A stretch of 64,000 nucleotides of DNA. Source: Silene latifolia. Lineage: Eukaryota > Streptophyta > Magnoliopsida > Caryophyllales > Caryophyllaceae. Position numbers and translations under genes: made by a program. How positions within the stretch are numbered: the stretch's first letter is position 1; every line of letters begins with the position of its first letter. The DNA is taken from assembly GCF_048544455.1 (NCBI RefSeq), contig NC_133532.1:17982948-18046947 (forward strand). The letters are read 5' to 3'. Positions 23,085-33,315 of this stretch are shown in pieces. A model generated the notes under the pieces. It saw only the letters and a program-made list of their open reading frames with translations, had not been told where the DNA came from and ran no database searches.

Positions 23085-23112
23085 ATTAAGTCGGCCCAAA
23101 GGAAGGCTTGAT
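23085..23112 (+). ncRNA. Conserved-loop hairpin 2 in Copia RNA
   Basis: Stem ATTAAGTC/GGCTTGAT (8 bp) closes the identical loop GGCCCAAAGGAA. The stem differs from hairpin 1 on both sides while pairing is kept. Confidence 0.6.
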
Positions 23113-23364
23113 GTTTGACAGGAATTTATTGTTAATACTTGATCACTACACCAAGATGACCATTTACAAGTTAATTTTATGTCCAAAGACTAAACTTAAT
23201 GTTGTGCTAGGTGTCTTGTGTTGATGGGGATGCCAATATTTGAATCTGAAAATTAAGTTAAGGGAGTGTCATTTTATTTATGACATTTATAAGGATTATG
23301 CCCATTAAATTTTTGAGGTGAATAAATTCAATTCTTGGGTTTAGTGTGTGTAATTCATGCGAAT

Positions 23365-23390
23365 AATGGTCGGCCCAAAGGAAGACCATT
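23365..23390 (+). ncRNA. Conserved-loop hairpin 3 in Copia RNA
   Basis: Stem AATGGTC/GACCATT (7 perfect pairs) closes GGCCCAAAGGAA. It corresponds to hairpin 1 in the second unit of a tandem duplication. Confidence 0.62.
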
Positions 23391-23462
23391 AATTATTTGG
23401 CCGAATTGCATATACACGTTGGGTAATAAATATGTGACGATTATTTGGGTTTTCATGTGAAT

Positions 23463-23490
23463 ATTAAGTCGGCCCAAAGGAAGGCTTAGT
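23463..23490 (+). ncRNA. Conserved-loop hairpin 4 in Copia RNA
   Basis: Stem ATTAAGTC/GGCTTAGT (8 bp with G-U pairs) closes GGCCCAAAGGAA. It corresponds to hairpin 2 in the second unit. Confidence 0.6.
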
Positions 23491-25607
23491 ATTCGACGTG
23501 AGCTTATCGTCAATATTTGATTACAATTACTAAAGAGTGATGTCTTAACTAATTAATTTTTATGTCCACTAACTAGATATTAATTTTGCAAGGACACTTT
23601 AATTATTTGAATTTATTCAAAATATAAGGACATTGTTTTGTTCATTCAATTGACATTTATGCTCATTATATCTGTCATATTCGGTTACATTCTCAATTCG
23701 GATGAGACCATTTATTAAATGAATGGTAAGAGAATGTAAATACTTATTTCGGATCGCTATAATCTTAACATTGCTTTAAGAATGTATAATTGCTACTCAT
23801 AAGGAAAGGATCGTGTGGACTCACGTGATTTGAGGATGGAGTAGGGCATTCAAAATGCATTGTTTAGTGATTATCTAAGGCAATATTAAGGAAATATTTA
23901 AGGGCATTTTTCAGTTAATCCAGTTAACTAAGAAGTTCTTTAAGAAGCTGCAAAAGTCAAACTCAAAGAAACAACAACAAACATAAGGTTAGACTTTTTA
24001 GTCGTTAGTTTGTTAAGAGTTTGGACACATAAGGAAAATCTAGTACCAATTTTAACGCTTGGCGTGTCGGTAAAGTTAAACTTCTCATTCGGTTTGTCTA
24101 AGGTTAATTTTTATATCCAATCATGTTTGGTGGATGAATTTGGTTTTTCCACCCACATAAGTATATTGATGCAAGTATAATTGAGATGTTACAAGCCAAT
24201 TGATGATGAAAGATTCATCTATTTGGGGCATGTCATCATCTAAGTTATTTGAGACGGTCAACTAATTTAGTTATCATTAATGACTTATTCTTTTATTTGT
24301 ATGTGGAAAATACTTTCGGTACCACCTTTAGTTGAAAAGGGTTATTTTTTGTATGGACAAATTTGGTTTCTTGTCTATTGAGAAATAATTAATTTTGTGT
24401 TTTCCTAATTCAAATAAGGGTGAACCTATCATTTTTGATAACTTTATATAGTTTAGATTGAAATCTCTTTCAAGTAAACTTGCACTAAAGTTCAATGGAT
24501 ATAAAGAAGAATTATGAAACTATAATTTCTCTTCGGTATGACACATTAAAAGGGAAATTAAAGTTTTGTGTCAAAATGAAATTATTGACCCCTTTACTTT
24601 GGATATTCATATTTAAGAGTTAAAGGGAGAAGATTAGATACCAATTTTTTTTAAATGTCTCATTATTAACATATATACGGAAAGGTGAACCATTCTACAT
24701 CTAAGTATTAATGGTTTAAATTATTATCTTAATTTGTAGACGGATTTTAGGCATGGATATCTAAATCTCATTTGTGAGAAGTTTTAAGTTCTTGACGTTT
24801 TCAGTGATATTTGACTGAGTTATTTTTCTCAGTAAAAGAATAATTATGTCATTTTGCACATAAGTGTTAATACTTTGGCAAATGATATTAAGGATAACAA
24901 TGTCAAGGTTATTTTAAAGAATTTCTAGAGGAGTTTGATCTTGTATTTGATATTATTACACCATATGAGGATTAATATGGATGGTGTAGTATGTATGCAA
25001 ACAAGATCCTAAGGCCTGGTAAGGAGTGTGATTATTCATACTCTTTTCCATATTACTTTAGTTATAAGTTCTTAAGAATGCAGCTATCTCTTGATAAATT
25101 TCTAACAATAGCATTGACCATTTAATAATAGTGTAAATAATTTACACATTTGGGTTGTCCAACTAATTAAGGTTGAGGTTTAAAAGCCATAAGGTTAATA
25201 GTTGGACTTAAGGACGGTCAATGACTATTTTTGTTGGATAATACTTTTAAAGTTTTAAGGGTAATAAAGTAATGATCCCACAATCAAGTTATTTAAGACG
25301 GAAATTAAGGGGTTCATTGAGAATATTGAGTTTGAGTGGGAGAAAAGGTAATTGACATTGTTTTAAGTCTCCTTATACATGATTATAAGACCAATTTGGT
25401 TAAACAAACTCAAATATCTCAATAACCAATTCATTAGAAGATCCACATAATAAGGTAAATACAACTACATTAAATACATTGTTTTCCTATATGGATAAAA
25501 ATGGACAACAATGTAGTGACGGATTAACTAATTGTAATAAGAGTTAGATAATGGAATGGTAAAGATGATTTAATCTCCTTTTGCCAAACCATTGAAGGTC
25601 CTAACTC

Positions 25608-25800
25608 ATATAAGTGGATTGATGCCATAAAGAAAATAAGTCATTTGATGAATGATGATAATTGGACTTTGTTCCATTACCTAAAGTTGTGAAATATATT
25701 GGTTTCAAATATTCATTTGTTACCAAGAAGGGTGTAAAAGGTAATGTGACACAGGATCATCGCGTCGGTATTGACTATAAGGACTTTGGGCATATTCGAT
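25608..25800 (+). pseudogene. Copia reverse transcriptase, N-terminal relic
   Basis: In broken plus frames I read a Trp-Ile-Asp-Ala-Ile segment, then FVTKKGVKGNVTQDHRVGIDYKDF, which lines up with the start of Copia RT. Downstream catalytic motifs were not recovered. Non-functional as written. Confidence 0.7.
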
Positions 25801-26429
25801 TTTTTGGTTATATTGGATGAATGTTAAAGGTTTGTTTTGCAATTGTGATATTGATGAAACTATTCAGTGCAGTAACTAGAACTTTGATTCAATAGATTCA
25901 AAGTAGATTTTCTGCAATAAGGGAATTCATCCAATAAAGCTCAAGTAAAGTTTTCCGTCATAAATATTGCAAATCTGCCTTGTTGTCATCTTATTTGTTT
26001 TAGATGAATGGGTAGATGATTGTAGATACTCAAGATTCAGTGGGAGTAAGTAAATATTTCTAGTTAATACCCTTTCAGTAAAGGAGACAATTAGTCTTAA
26101 ATGCCCTAACGAAAATATTCAGAAAATTCATTAATGCTTAAATTCACGTGTCTCAAGAAATATTTAATGTGTTTAAGTATTATGGTATATATTTAGCTTG
26201 TATGTGTTTGGATATTGCGTACATTCTAAAGTTTGTTGGACAGATATTAAGGCAATACGGATTAGGATCTTGGATCCACTAAGGGCAGCCAAATATGGTG
26301 TTTTATTTATATTTGGAACAAAACATTATTTATAGGAGATCGATTCAGGTTGAGATCATTTGGTATTTCGACTCCTAGTTGGTTATAAACATTTGTCTTA
26401 AGGCTACAAATTCAGTACGGTATTGAAAG

Positions 26430-26645
26430 ACCACTTAAGTGATTTATGACAAATGTGCAGTTATTATAGTTTCTAATAACATTACAAGTGATGTACTGTT
26501 TAAGAAACAATTCAGAGTGAAAATGTGTCAATTATACATGTTGATACAAACTCCATTTTGCGGATCCGCTTACTAAGGAATTACCACCCACGGTCTTTCT
26601 TGAGCTAATTGCTCAAATTGGTGTTTCGGTTTTAAGGAAATTCAG
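26430..26645 (+). pseudogene. Copia RNase H, C-terminal relic
   Basis: Frames near here give YDKCAVIIVSNN and, further on, ADPLTKELPP, the diagnostic end of Copia RNase H (DPLTKxLP). A non-coding stretch leads to the purine tract and 3' LTR. Confidence 0.72.
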
Positions 26646-27039
26646 TTTAAGTGGGAGTTTGTCATGTTAGACAAATTAAAGTTTACGGTTATTAAGTTCT
26701 GCAGAAATATGGTTTTCGGTTTACGGTTTCACTCTGTGTTATTTTGGTTGATCTCACTAAGGTGGACCAGTTGGAAATATACATATTTTGGATCACATTT
26801 GGATGTTGTTTCCATGCTACGCACCTATACTAGATTCATGTCGTTGGTTATATTGGCATACGTGACCATTGAGGGTCCTGTTACGACAAACTGTAGCAAA
26901 GGCCGCTTTGATCCTATGTTAGTATGATTGATGGACCGAATTGCATAAGACGGTTGGAATGTTGATAGCATTGTTGACCGCGTAAGGTTATAAAATGAAT
27001 ACAATTTTTCAGGTGTCACACACTATCTGTATTTGACCC

Positions 27040-27050
27040 AAGTGGGAGAT
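27040..27050 (+). other. Copia polypurine tract
   Basis: AAGTGGGAGAT immediately precedes the 3' LTR. This AGTGGGAGATTGT junction is typical of Copia elements. Confidence 0.85.
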
Positions 27051-27508
27051 TGTAAGAATATTGGGTCCAATACTATTTATGTGAACACACTATTATACAG
27101 ATTGTATTTGTTTGCTATCGTTTAAGTTTAGCCCAATATAGTGATCCATCTGGATAATATAATACGGGCATATTAATTACGTCTTATAAAGTATGGGCCG
27201 GATATCTTAATTGTGTAGATACCCATTAGGTTACTAATGCATGATGGGCGCATTAGATTAAGGAGACTATATATAAGTCACCTGGGTTATGGTCCCTGGT
27301 AGCACACAATAACCTAATCTCCCCGCATCCCATCAGTAGAGAGATCCCTATTGGTATGTGTGTCTACTAGAAGACCTAATCCTGATGACCGTCCCTTCAG
27401 ACGGTTTATTCCAAACTCTCGTCATGTAATCAGGTACGCTTCCGCATCTAGTATATACCGAATAATTTAGTATGAAGTTTATGGTCTCAATCCGGATTAA
27501 TTCTTACA
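27051..27508 (+). repeat. Copia 3' LTR
   Basis: 458 bp, same ends as the 5' LTR. Differences are few (for example GTGAACAC against GTGGACAC), so insertion was recent or the copy was recently homogenised. Confidence 0.95.
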
Positions 27509-27701
27509 ATACTGACTGGCTAAGGCAGAAGATGAACTCGAAGTTATAAGTAAAAACGTAATTAAACATTTAGGGATTTCAAAAATTTAATATTTAGACA
27601 TTTAAAGGTAGTAATTTAAAAAAAAAAAAATTATAAAAAGGAGTAACTTTGAAAAAGTAGTATATAAAAAAAGAGTAATTGGTAATTTACCCTTTTATTT
27701 A

Positions 27702-28055
27702 CTTTATTTACATTAGTAATTCTTATAAATTTTGTTTCACTTTTAGGATTTTAAACAATTATCTTTATTATTTTCTATTTTAGGATGTAGTAATAAATTA
27801 GATAATAAATTGTTGTTGGACCTTCTTACATTTCTGTCATCATGTTATAACTTTTTGCTTGTTTTGGGTAAATTTTCTTTTCACGTGGGAAGGTCCAAAC
27901 TTATTTCCAGGTGATTTTAGATATGTAGTACTAATATACGAGTAACTATATAATGGTGTTTTTCTTTAATGGAAATATGGTACTCTGATGATGTAAACTC
28001 TTGTATGCATCGGTAAATATATTGCCCTATTAATACTAGGACAGTAGGACTCTAG
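27702..28055. other. AT-rich DNA, no gene seen
   Basis: Sequence between the MULE's right target duplication and the next hAT element. Nothing recognised. Confidence 0.5.
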
Positions 28056-28624
28056 TAGGGATGTCATTGGGGCGGGGCGGTAGTGGATATAGGCTCCCCC
28101 GTACCCGTACCCACCAAGAAAAACTCGTACCCATCCCCGCCCCACCACCCGTGGCGGGTACAAATTTTCAAAACCATCCCCGCCCCAACGGGTAAAAATA
28201 TAAAACCGTACCCGTCCCGCCTACCTATTAACCCACTACACCATAATTTTATTCGATAATTTTTTTCATAAAAGTTTGTTTAATCACTATTAATTTCCAT
28301 TCTTTTTGAATTTACCTTTATAACTTTAATTTTTCACCAAATAAATTAGTAAAAAACTTTATAAAATAGCTATTATTATCATTATATCTTAACTATAACT
28401 AAATAAGATTTATAAAATTATCATAATCCTACAAAAAATTTTAATGATTGACGGGTAGGCGGGTATTAGGTGGGTAAGATGCGAAATCCATCCCCGCCCC
28501 ATGACCCATGGCGGGTACAATTTTCGTACCTGTACCCGCCCCACCACCCGCCAAAGCTCTACCCATCCCCGCCCCAATCCCAAATGCGGCTGCACCACTG
28601 CACTCCGCCCCGCTGACATCCCTA
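28056..28624. mobile_element. Non-autonomous hAT element, TAGGGATGTCA ends
   Basis: The left end TAGGGATGTCATTGGGGCGG and the inverse of the right end (TAGGGATGTCAGCGGGGCGG) form the inverted repeat. Identical 8-bp duplications GACTCTAG lie at 28048-28055 and 28625-28632. Subterminal regions are dense in CCCGCCCC and GGCGGGTA repeats and the centre is AT-rich. 569 bp, no transposase. Confidence 0.9.
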
Positions 28625-28681
28625 GACTCTAGGAGACTAGGAGAGTAACATTAGACTCATGCATGCATGTTTACTTATAAA

Positions 28682-28803
28682 AGTAAATATCCGTTAAGAT
28701 CCGTGTTAAGCTTAAGATGAATCAAATACATAAAACTTGTATAGTAAATATCCGTTAAGATTCGTGTTAAGCTTAAGATGAATCAAATACATAAAACTTG
28801 TAT
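28682..28803. repeat. Perfect-length tandem duplication, 61-bp unit x2
   Basis: AGTAAATATCCGTTAAGAT... repeats at 28682 and 28743 with one or two substitutions. Function unknown. Confidence 0.93.
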
Positions 28804-29753
28804 ATATAAAAACGCATAGAGAAAAGTAATATATTTGTCTTATATATAAATAATATGATATTTAATCCGTCTTAAATTTAAGACAGATAACATCGTCTTA
28901 AATGAGGATATGTGTTACTAAAATTATAGTCTTTGTATCAAAAGTGTGAAAGTATAGTGGTTAAGGCACACCCTAATCTAAACACGCCAAATGAAGTCGG
29001 CCATGTTGGGCTACTTGTGTATTTATGTCCGTGTACATTGATGAGTTATCACTCTTTCAACCTCAAACTGACACAATTAACTAGATTTGTTACTTCTCTT
29101 AACCTAATTCGATCCATTTAATTGTTTACTAACCAACCAGACATATTTAACTCATTCATTTCTAAACATTCATTTGTAGTCACCTAATTCGTTTAATCGG
29201 TTAAACACTTAAACTCACTAATTCAGCTATGCTTTATAATCCATTAACCTAACAATTAAGAATAATGATTTTTTTAAGCAGGTTGTTTGGATTATCAAGG
29301 TAACACAACAAAATTATAATCCATTTAAATAAATGGGTTATTCTTTTCGGTTCGTGTTTAAGACCTCAACCCTATTCTGACCCGTATAAGTTTCGTGTTG
29401 TGTCCATATCAACCCAATTACTTAAATGGGTAACAATGTCTTAACTCTAACCCGCTAATTTCGTAATAGGTTAGCGTTGTGTTTTCGGATCGAGACAACG
29501 ATTGCCTCCTACGTAGAGCCTATTATGAACAAATGAACAATAGGTTTCAATTTGAATTCTCTTCACCTAGATTGTAAATTTGTAATGTCCAGTTAACAAA
29601 TAATGCAAATTTATATTTCAGGTTAAATTGGTTCCCTTAGGGAAATTGGTCTGTCCATGAATATGCTATGAATATAGTGGAAATAAATAAACTAAATTGA
29701 AAATTCTTTAGTGGGCGCATGATAAAAACGAATTAGCCAATATTTGAGATTCT
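28804..29753. other. Anonymous intergenic or intronic DNA
   Basis: AT-rich sequence without frames that look coding. A short AGTATAGTGGTTAAGG (about 28951) resembles a pol III A box, but no B box follows. An inverted CGTCTTAAATTTAAGAC pair lies at 28869-28885. Confidence 0.4.
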
Positions 29754-29756
29754 TTA

Positions 29757-30152
29757 GGGTCCGTTTGGATTGAAGGAATTGGAGAGAAGGGGAGGGGAGG
29801 GAAAGGGAGGGATTTAATTTCCTTTGTTTGGATAAAAAATATGGGAGAAAGGAAATGGAAGGGGAGAGAAATGAGAGGACTTATTTTCCCTCCTATAAAA
29901 CAAATTATAATCTTTCCAAGGGTGGCAAGATTTGGAAAGAAAACATTATTTGGACTCTAATTATACCATCACCATCCTTCAATCCTCCATCCATTCTTCA
30001 TCTCCCTCCTTCCTCCCCTTCCATTTCCCTTCATAATTTTTGTTATCCAAACACCCACATTCCATTTGTCCTCCCCTTCTCTCCCCTCCCTCCACCTCCC
30101 CTCACTCCCCCTCCCCTCCCTTTCCCTCCTAAAATTGTATCCAAACGGACCC
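29757..30152. mobile_element. Tourist-like MITE with TTA target duplication
   Basis: The left end GGGTCCGTTTGGATTGAA and the inverse of the right end (GGGTCCGTTTGGATACAA) form the inverted repeat, flanked by TTA (29754-29756 and 30153-30155). Purine-rich (GGAGGGGAGGG) left and pyrimidine-rich (CCCTCCCCTCC) right arms would fold back on each other. The apparent frame at 29828-30181 is this composition and is not a gene. Confidence 0.88.
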
Positions 30153-30155
30153 TTA

Positions 30156-30789
30156 GGGGTTGGTTTATAAGTTGTTTTTAAAAAAGAACACGTTCTTTCT
30201 CGTTTTATCTGTCACTACGATTTTTCCAAACGTTAATAAGCTAAATGTGGGAATATAAAAATATATTTTTATTAATTATGGTAAATAAAATGAGTTTATT
30301 GTTGAATATCTCAGCAGATTATTTTGTTATTATTTACACATGTAGGTTATTAATGTATGTTCTTAAAACGCACGTTTTAAGTCTTGGGTTCGGTCCCTAA
30401 GAATGGGACCGTGTTAAAGCTCATTAGAGAGACTTTTACCACCCTAATGGTCCTACCTGACTCAAATCCGGACTAAACCGGTTTGTATACACCACAGAAA
30501 AAAAAAAAACCTAACAACCTAAACTAATGATTTAACATATTATCTTCACAATACACAATTTTTTTAGGCAAATTCTCGTTTCAGATGGGTATTTTCCATC
30601 TAAAATTAAGACGGAGAAAATATCGTCATTTTACAATAAAAAGTGACTATTTAATGACAAAATGTTGCAGCTAAAGTTACATCTAAAATTGTTCACATTT
30701 TATTAGAAAATTGTTCTGGTAACTTTTTATAAAAAAAGGTCACACTTTATACGTCTTAGTTTCAAGCGGAAAAAGACTAGTCTTAAGAG
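30156..30789. other. Anonymous AT-rich DNA
   Basis: No gene recognised. It includes a poly-A run at 30500 and short GTTTTAAG-type motifs common in the intergenic sequence of this window. Confidence 0.4.
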
Positions 30790-30826
<37 letters not shown>

Positions 30827-31060
30827 TATGATGAGGGAACCCGCAACAGCTACCTTCGGTGCGCACTGGGTAAACCCTCGGGTGTATGTGATAGCCTGCA
30901 AACCACGTATATAGGTAAGCCACCCGAGGGTGATAGACTCGAAGTTTATTAGACATGGATTCAGCCAAGAATGATCCACAAGATTTTTGCTCTTGAGGAG
31001 GTTTGAACCCGAGTCTCCTGAAAATTTCACCAAAGTTTTAACCACTATACTCCACCCCTT
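30790..31060 (-). mobile_element. tRNA-derived SINE, minus strand
   Basis: The plus-strand poly-T (30790-30824) is the element's poly-A tail. On the minus strand, TATAGTGGTTAAAAC resembles a pol III A box and GGGTTCAAACCTCC a B box about 35 bases later, as in tRNA-derived SINEs. The body contains ATCTTGTGGATCATTCTTGG and CACCCTCGGGTGGC. No protein is encoded. Confidence 0.75.
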
Positions 31061-31084
31061 GCGGGCAGTAGTCCTCTTAATACG

Positions 31085-31275
31085 AACAATTAGGTAAACC
31101 ACGTATATCAGGTAAGCCACCCGAGGGTGACAGACTCAAGCATGGACTCAGCCAAGAATGCTCCACAAGATTTTTGTTCTTTGGAGGTTTGAATTTGGGT
31201 ATGCTGGGAATTTCACCCAAATTTTAACCACTAGACTTAATCCTTGCGAGCAGTAGTCCTCTTAATACGAACTAT
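31085..31275 (-). repeat. Second, partial SINE copy in tandem
   Basis: Repeats most of 30895-31080, including CAAGATTTTTGTTCTTTGGAGG and the downstream flank CAGTAGTCCTCTTAATACGAAC. The A-box region is kept (TCTAGTGGTTAAAA) but the B box is weakened (AATTCAAACCTCC), and there is no poly-A tail. The shared flank indicates a tandem duplication rather than two insertions. Confidence 0.72.
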
Positions 31276-31504
31276 TTTGCTAACTATCTTTCAACTTCGT
31301 ACTAGTGTAAAACCGTTTTATAGGAGATGAATTGTTCGCAATATATGCTCCAATTATTATGACAAAGTTGACTGGATAACAAAGAGAAAAATTTTCACTG
31401 GGTATTTAATAAGCCAGTGTCAGCATGAACGTGTAGTAAGATTCAGAAATTGAAACTATACATCTGCTGATGCTGCTAGTCTCACCCTATATTCAATTTC
31501 ACAA

Positions 31505-31658
31505 ATTCTCCCTTATGACGGAGGGTATCCGTCACAAACTTGTGACGGGTACCATATTGTCTCACAAAAAACTCATAAGGGTGAGAGAAGGAGCACATGG
31601 GGTGGGTGCCCACCTTGTCCCCTCTACCCATCTCCACTCACAACTCACAAGGGAGACC
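31505..31658. mobile_element. Possible small MITE (CTCCCTTATGACGG type)
   Basis: Begins CTCCCTTATGACGGAGGG and ends CACAAGGGAGAC, imperfect inverses. An inner inverted pair ATCCGTCACAA/TTGTGACGG lies near 31528-31550. No target duplication is evident. Confidence 0.4.
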
Positions 31659-32055
31659 TACTGATTCAATTTATACTGAATAGCTAGCTGTCTATTAATA
31701 TTTCTGTATCTTAATTTTATCACAAAGTAAATGAGTTTTTAGTTATTTTTAGTATTCCGTACTATTTATCATATAATCTATATATTCATAAATGAGGAGT
31801 AAGAATTAATAAGAAAAAAATACGAATAATAATTAATTTCAATAGGTTTTCTAAGAGATCGTCTCTCACTACATTAGTGACAAAGAACCAATAAATAAAA
31901 GAAAAAGATAACCTTTAAATAAAAATAATAATAATTAACTCTTATGAGAAAGGTCTTACACTAACATGATTAAGATTTAAAATCGAGTATTTATTTGCCT
32001 AAAAGAAATTATTTTGTGGGAGGCCGCGTCACAATGTTGGACGGTACATTTGAAC

Positions 32056-32096
<41 letters not shown>

Positions 32097-32252
32097 GTGA
32101 ATAAGATTTAAAATCGAGTTTGAATAAGAAAATAATTATGAGTAGTAAAGCACTCCAGCACACTACTACACATGAGTAATAATACTATTTTTGTCTCATC
32201 ATTTATTTACCTATTATGTTTATTTTGAGCGGTATTTTAATCAAAGATAAAT
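31659..32252. other. AT-rich DNA with poly-T run
   Basis: No gene recognised. A poly-T run lies at about 32060-32092. The stretch ends at the target duplication of the Tat element. Confidence 0.45.
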
Positions 32253-32257
32253 AAATT

Positions 32258-32962
32258 TGTTTTAGCAGGATTTTCCTGAAGGGATCCGGCTTAGTTATAT
32301 AGTGATCAGGGTATCTAGTTCAATAAGATTAGGATGGTATATGTAAGTGATAAAGAAAGAAATAAGTATAAAGAATAACGTTTTTATTATTTTGATAGAC
32401 CGGGCACAATGTTGTATCAATATTTGAATGCTTAAGAGTAAAAGATAAAGTGTAGATAAAATTAACTAATCACGAATATCCTTTACAATTGTTAAATTCT
32501 CCTATTTATAGTACTCTCATCGCCCTTCCAACGTTACAATGAATAACGTTATAAATGTATAACGTTCTCCCCAAAGATAGGAGTTGTTCTTAGGAATAAT
32601 AGGGCATGCTTCCTATTAGTTCGCTTGACCCGTTCTCAACTCAACCAATCTTTAGCCTTTTCTCCTCTTTCCGTCCAGATTCATGGACTAAATAGTCTTA
32701 GGCTTGGACTTGGTCTTCCTTGAGAATAGGGCATGGTTATCTGGCTTATACAATCGCATTTCTGTTTATCCGCTTAATCCAGCCGTATCTAGTACTCCGC
32801 CAAGCTATAATATATGACTATCAGGCTTCCTTTCCAGGATTTAGTAGTCTTCTTGCCATAATATTCTTGACTAAATAGTAGTCGATTTGTCCGGTTCTGT
32901 CTTGATCAATCGGCCTTTTTGAGTCGGCCAGTTATGGTCGACCAGCTAAACCGGGCCTAACA
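32258..32962 (-). repeat. Tat element 3' LTR
   Basis: 705-bp partner LTR. On the plus strand it lies directly upstream of the antisense accessory gene, so LTR sequence in reverse may contribute to that promoter. Confidence 0.94.
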
Positions 32963-32975
32963 ATTGCCCCTTGAC
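32963..32975 (-). other. Tat element polypurine tract
   Basis: On the minus strand TCAAGGGGCAAT abuts the 3' LTR start TGTTAGGCCC. It would prime plus-strand DNA synthesis. Confidence 0.8.
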
Positions 32976-33157
32976 ATTTTACCCGTCTTTGGATCCGGCC
33001 GGGGTGAGATGTCAAATTTCGGGTTAAATAATTAAGAGACTTACACTTAATCAATGACTCTTAGACTCCTAGTTACCGTTGAATTCTATAACGGCTAGGT
33101 GATGTCATGCTGAGAGTTTTGCAATCCCTAGGTTTTTCATACCGTTTATTCATCTCC

Positions 33158-33165
33158 TATAAATA
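33158..33165 (+). promoter_or_regulatory. TATA box of the antisense accessory gene
   Basis: CCTATAAATACGG lies 150 bases upstream of the plus-strand ATG at 33316 and 195 bases outside the LTR. It is a canonical plant TATA context and supports independent transcription opposite to gag-pol. Confidence 0.65.
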
Positions 33166-33315
33166 CGGTATTTAGGGCAAAATTATCTTTCACCAAATTT
33201 TCTCCACTTTCTTTGCTAAATATTCTTCTAAAATTCTTCCGAATTCTTCCAAATTTCTCATTAATCTTTCGTATTTTCTCAATAATTTCTATAATAAATC
33301 AAAACACTTAAGAAC

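Larger units (their letters stand above)
22970..23700 (+). repeat. Diverged tandem duplication of about 370 bp carrying the hairpins
   Basis: Two units, about 22970-23340 and 23343-23700, share blocks in the same order: TTCATGCG-ATAATGGTCGG, CATGTGAATATTAAGTCGG, and a TTAATTTTTATGTCCA-like segment. Outside the hairpins the units have diverged considerably; the loops are unchanged. Confidence 0.7.
21086..27508 (+). mobile_element. Copia LTR retrotransposon, decayed coding region
   Basis: Two nearly identical 458-bp LTRs (21086-21543 and 27051-27508) frame about 5.5 kb. An initiator tRNA-Met primer site follows the left LTR and a purine tract precedes the right one, giving plus orientation. 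Coding sequence is strongly decayed. Recognisable pieces are the start of Copia RT near 25610-25790 and the RNase H end near 26430-26640. The flanks (GTATA left, ATACT right) are not a clean target duplication. Near-identical LTRs beside heavily decayed coding suggest a non-autonomous but recently mobile family. Confidence 0.9.
9465..27692. mobile_element. Mutator-like element (MULE), non-autonomous, expanded by three nested LTR elements
   Basis: The left terminus GGATAAATTATCAATTAC (from 9465) and the inverse of the right terminus (GGGTAAATTACCAATTAC, ending at 27692) form a terminal inverted repeat that stays recognisable for about 140 bp. Shared blocks include TTTTTCAAAGTTACTC and AAATTACTACC. 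The flanks carry identical 9-bp duplications TTTTATTTA (9456-9464 and 27693-27701), the Mutator signature. Removing the insertions at 9762-18339, 18533-20969 and 21086-27508 leaves about 780 bp with no transposase, a typical non-autonomous MULE. Confidence 0.83.

Noticed and set aside
21081..27513. Target-site duplication for the decayed Copia element
   Set aside because: GTATA and ATACT do not match; I could not call a duplication and left it open.
29828..30181. 117-residue Pro/Ser-rich frame
   Set aside because: Produced by the pyrimidine-rich arm of a MITE with clear ends and TTA duplications.
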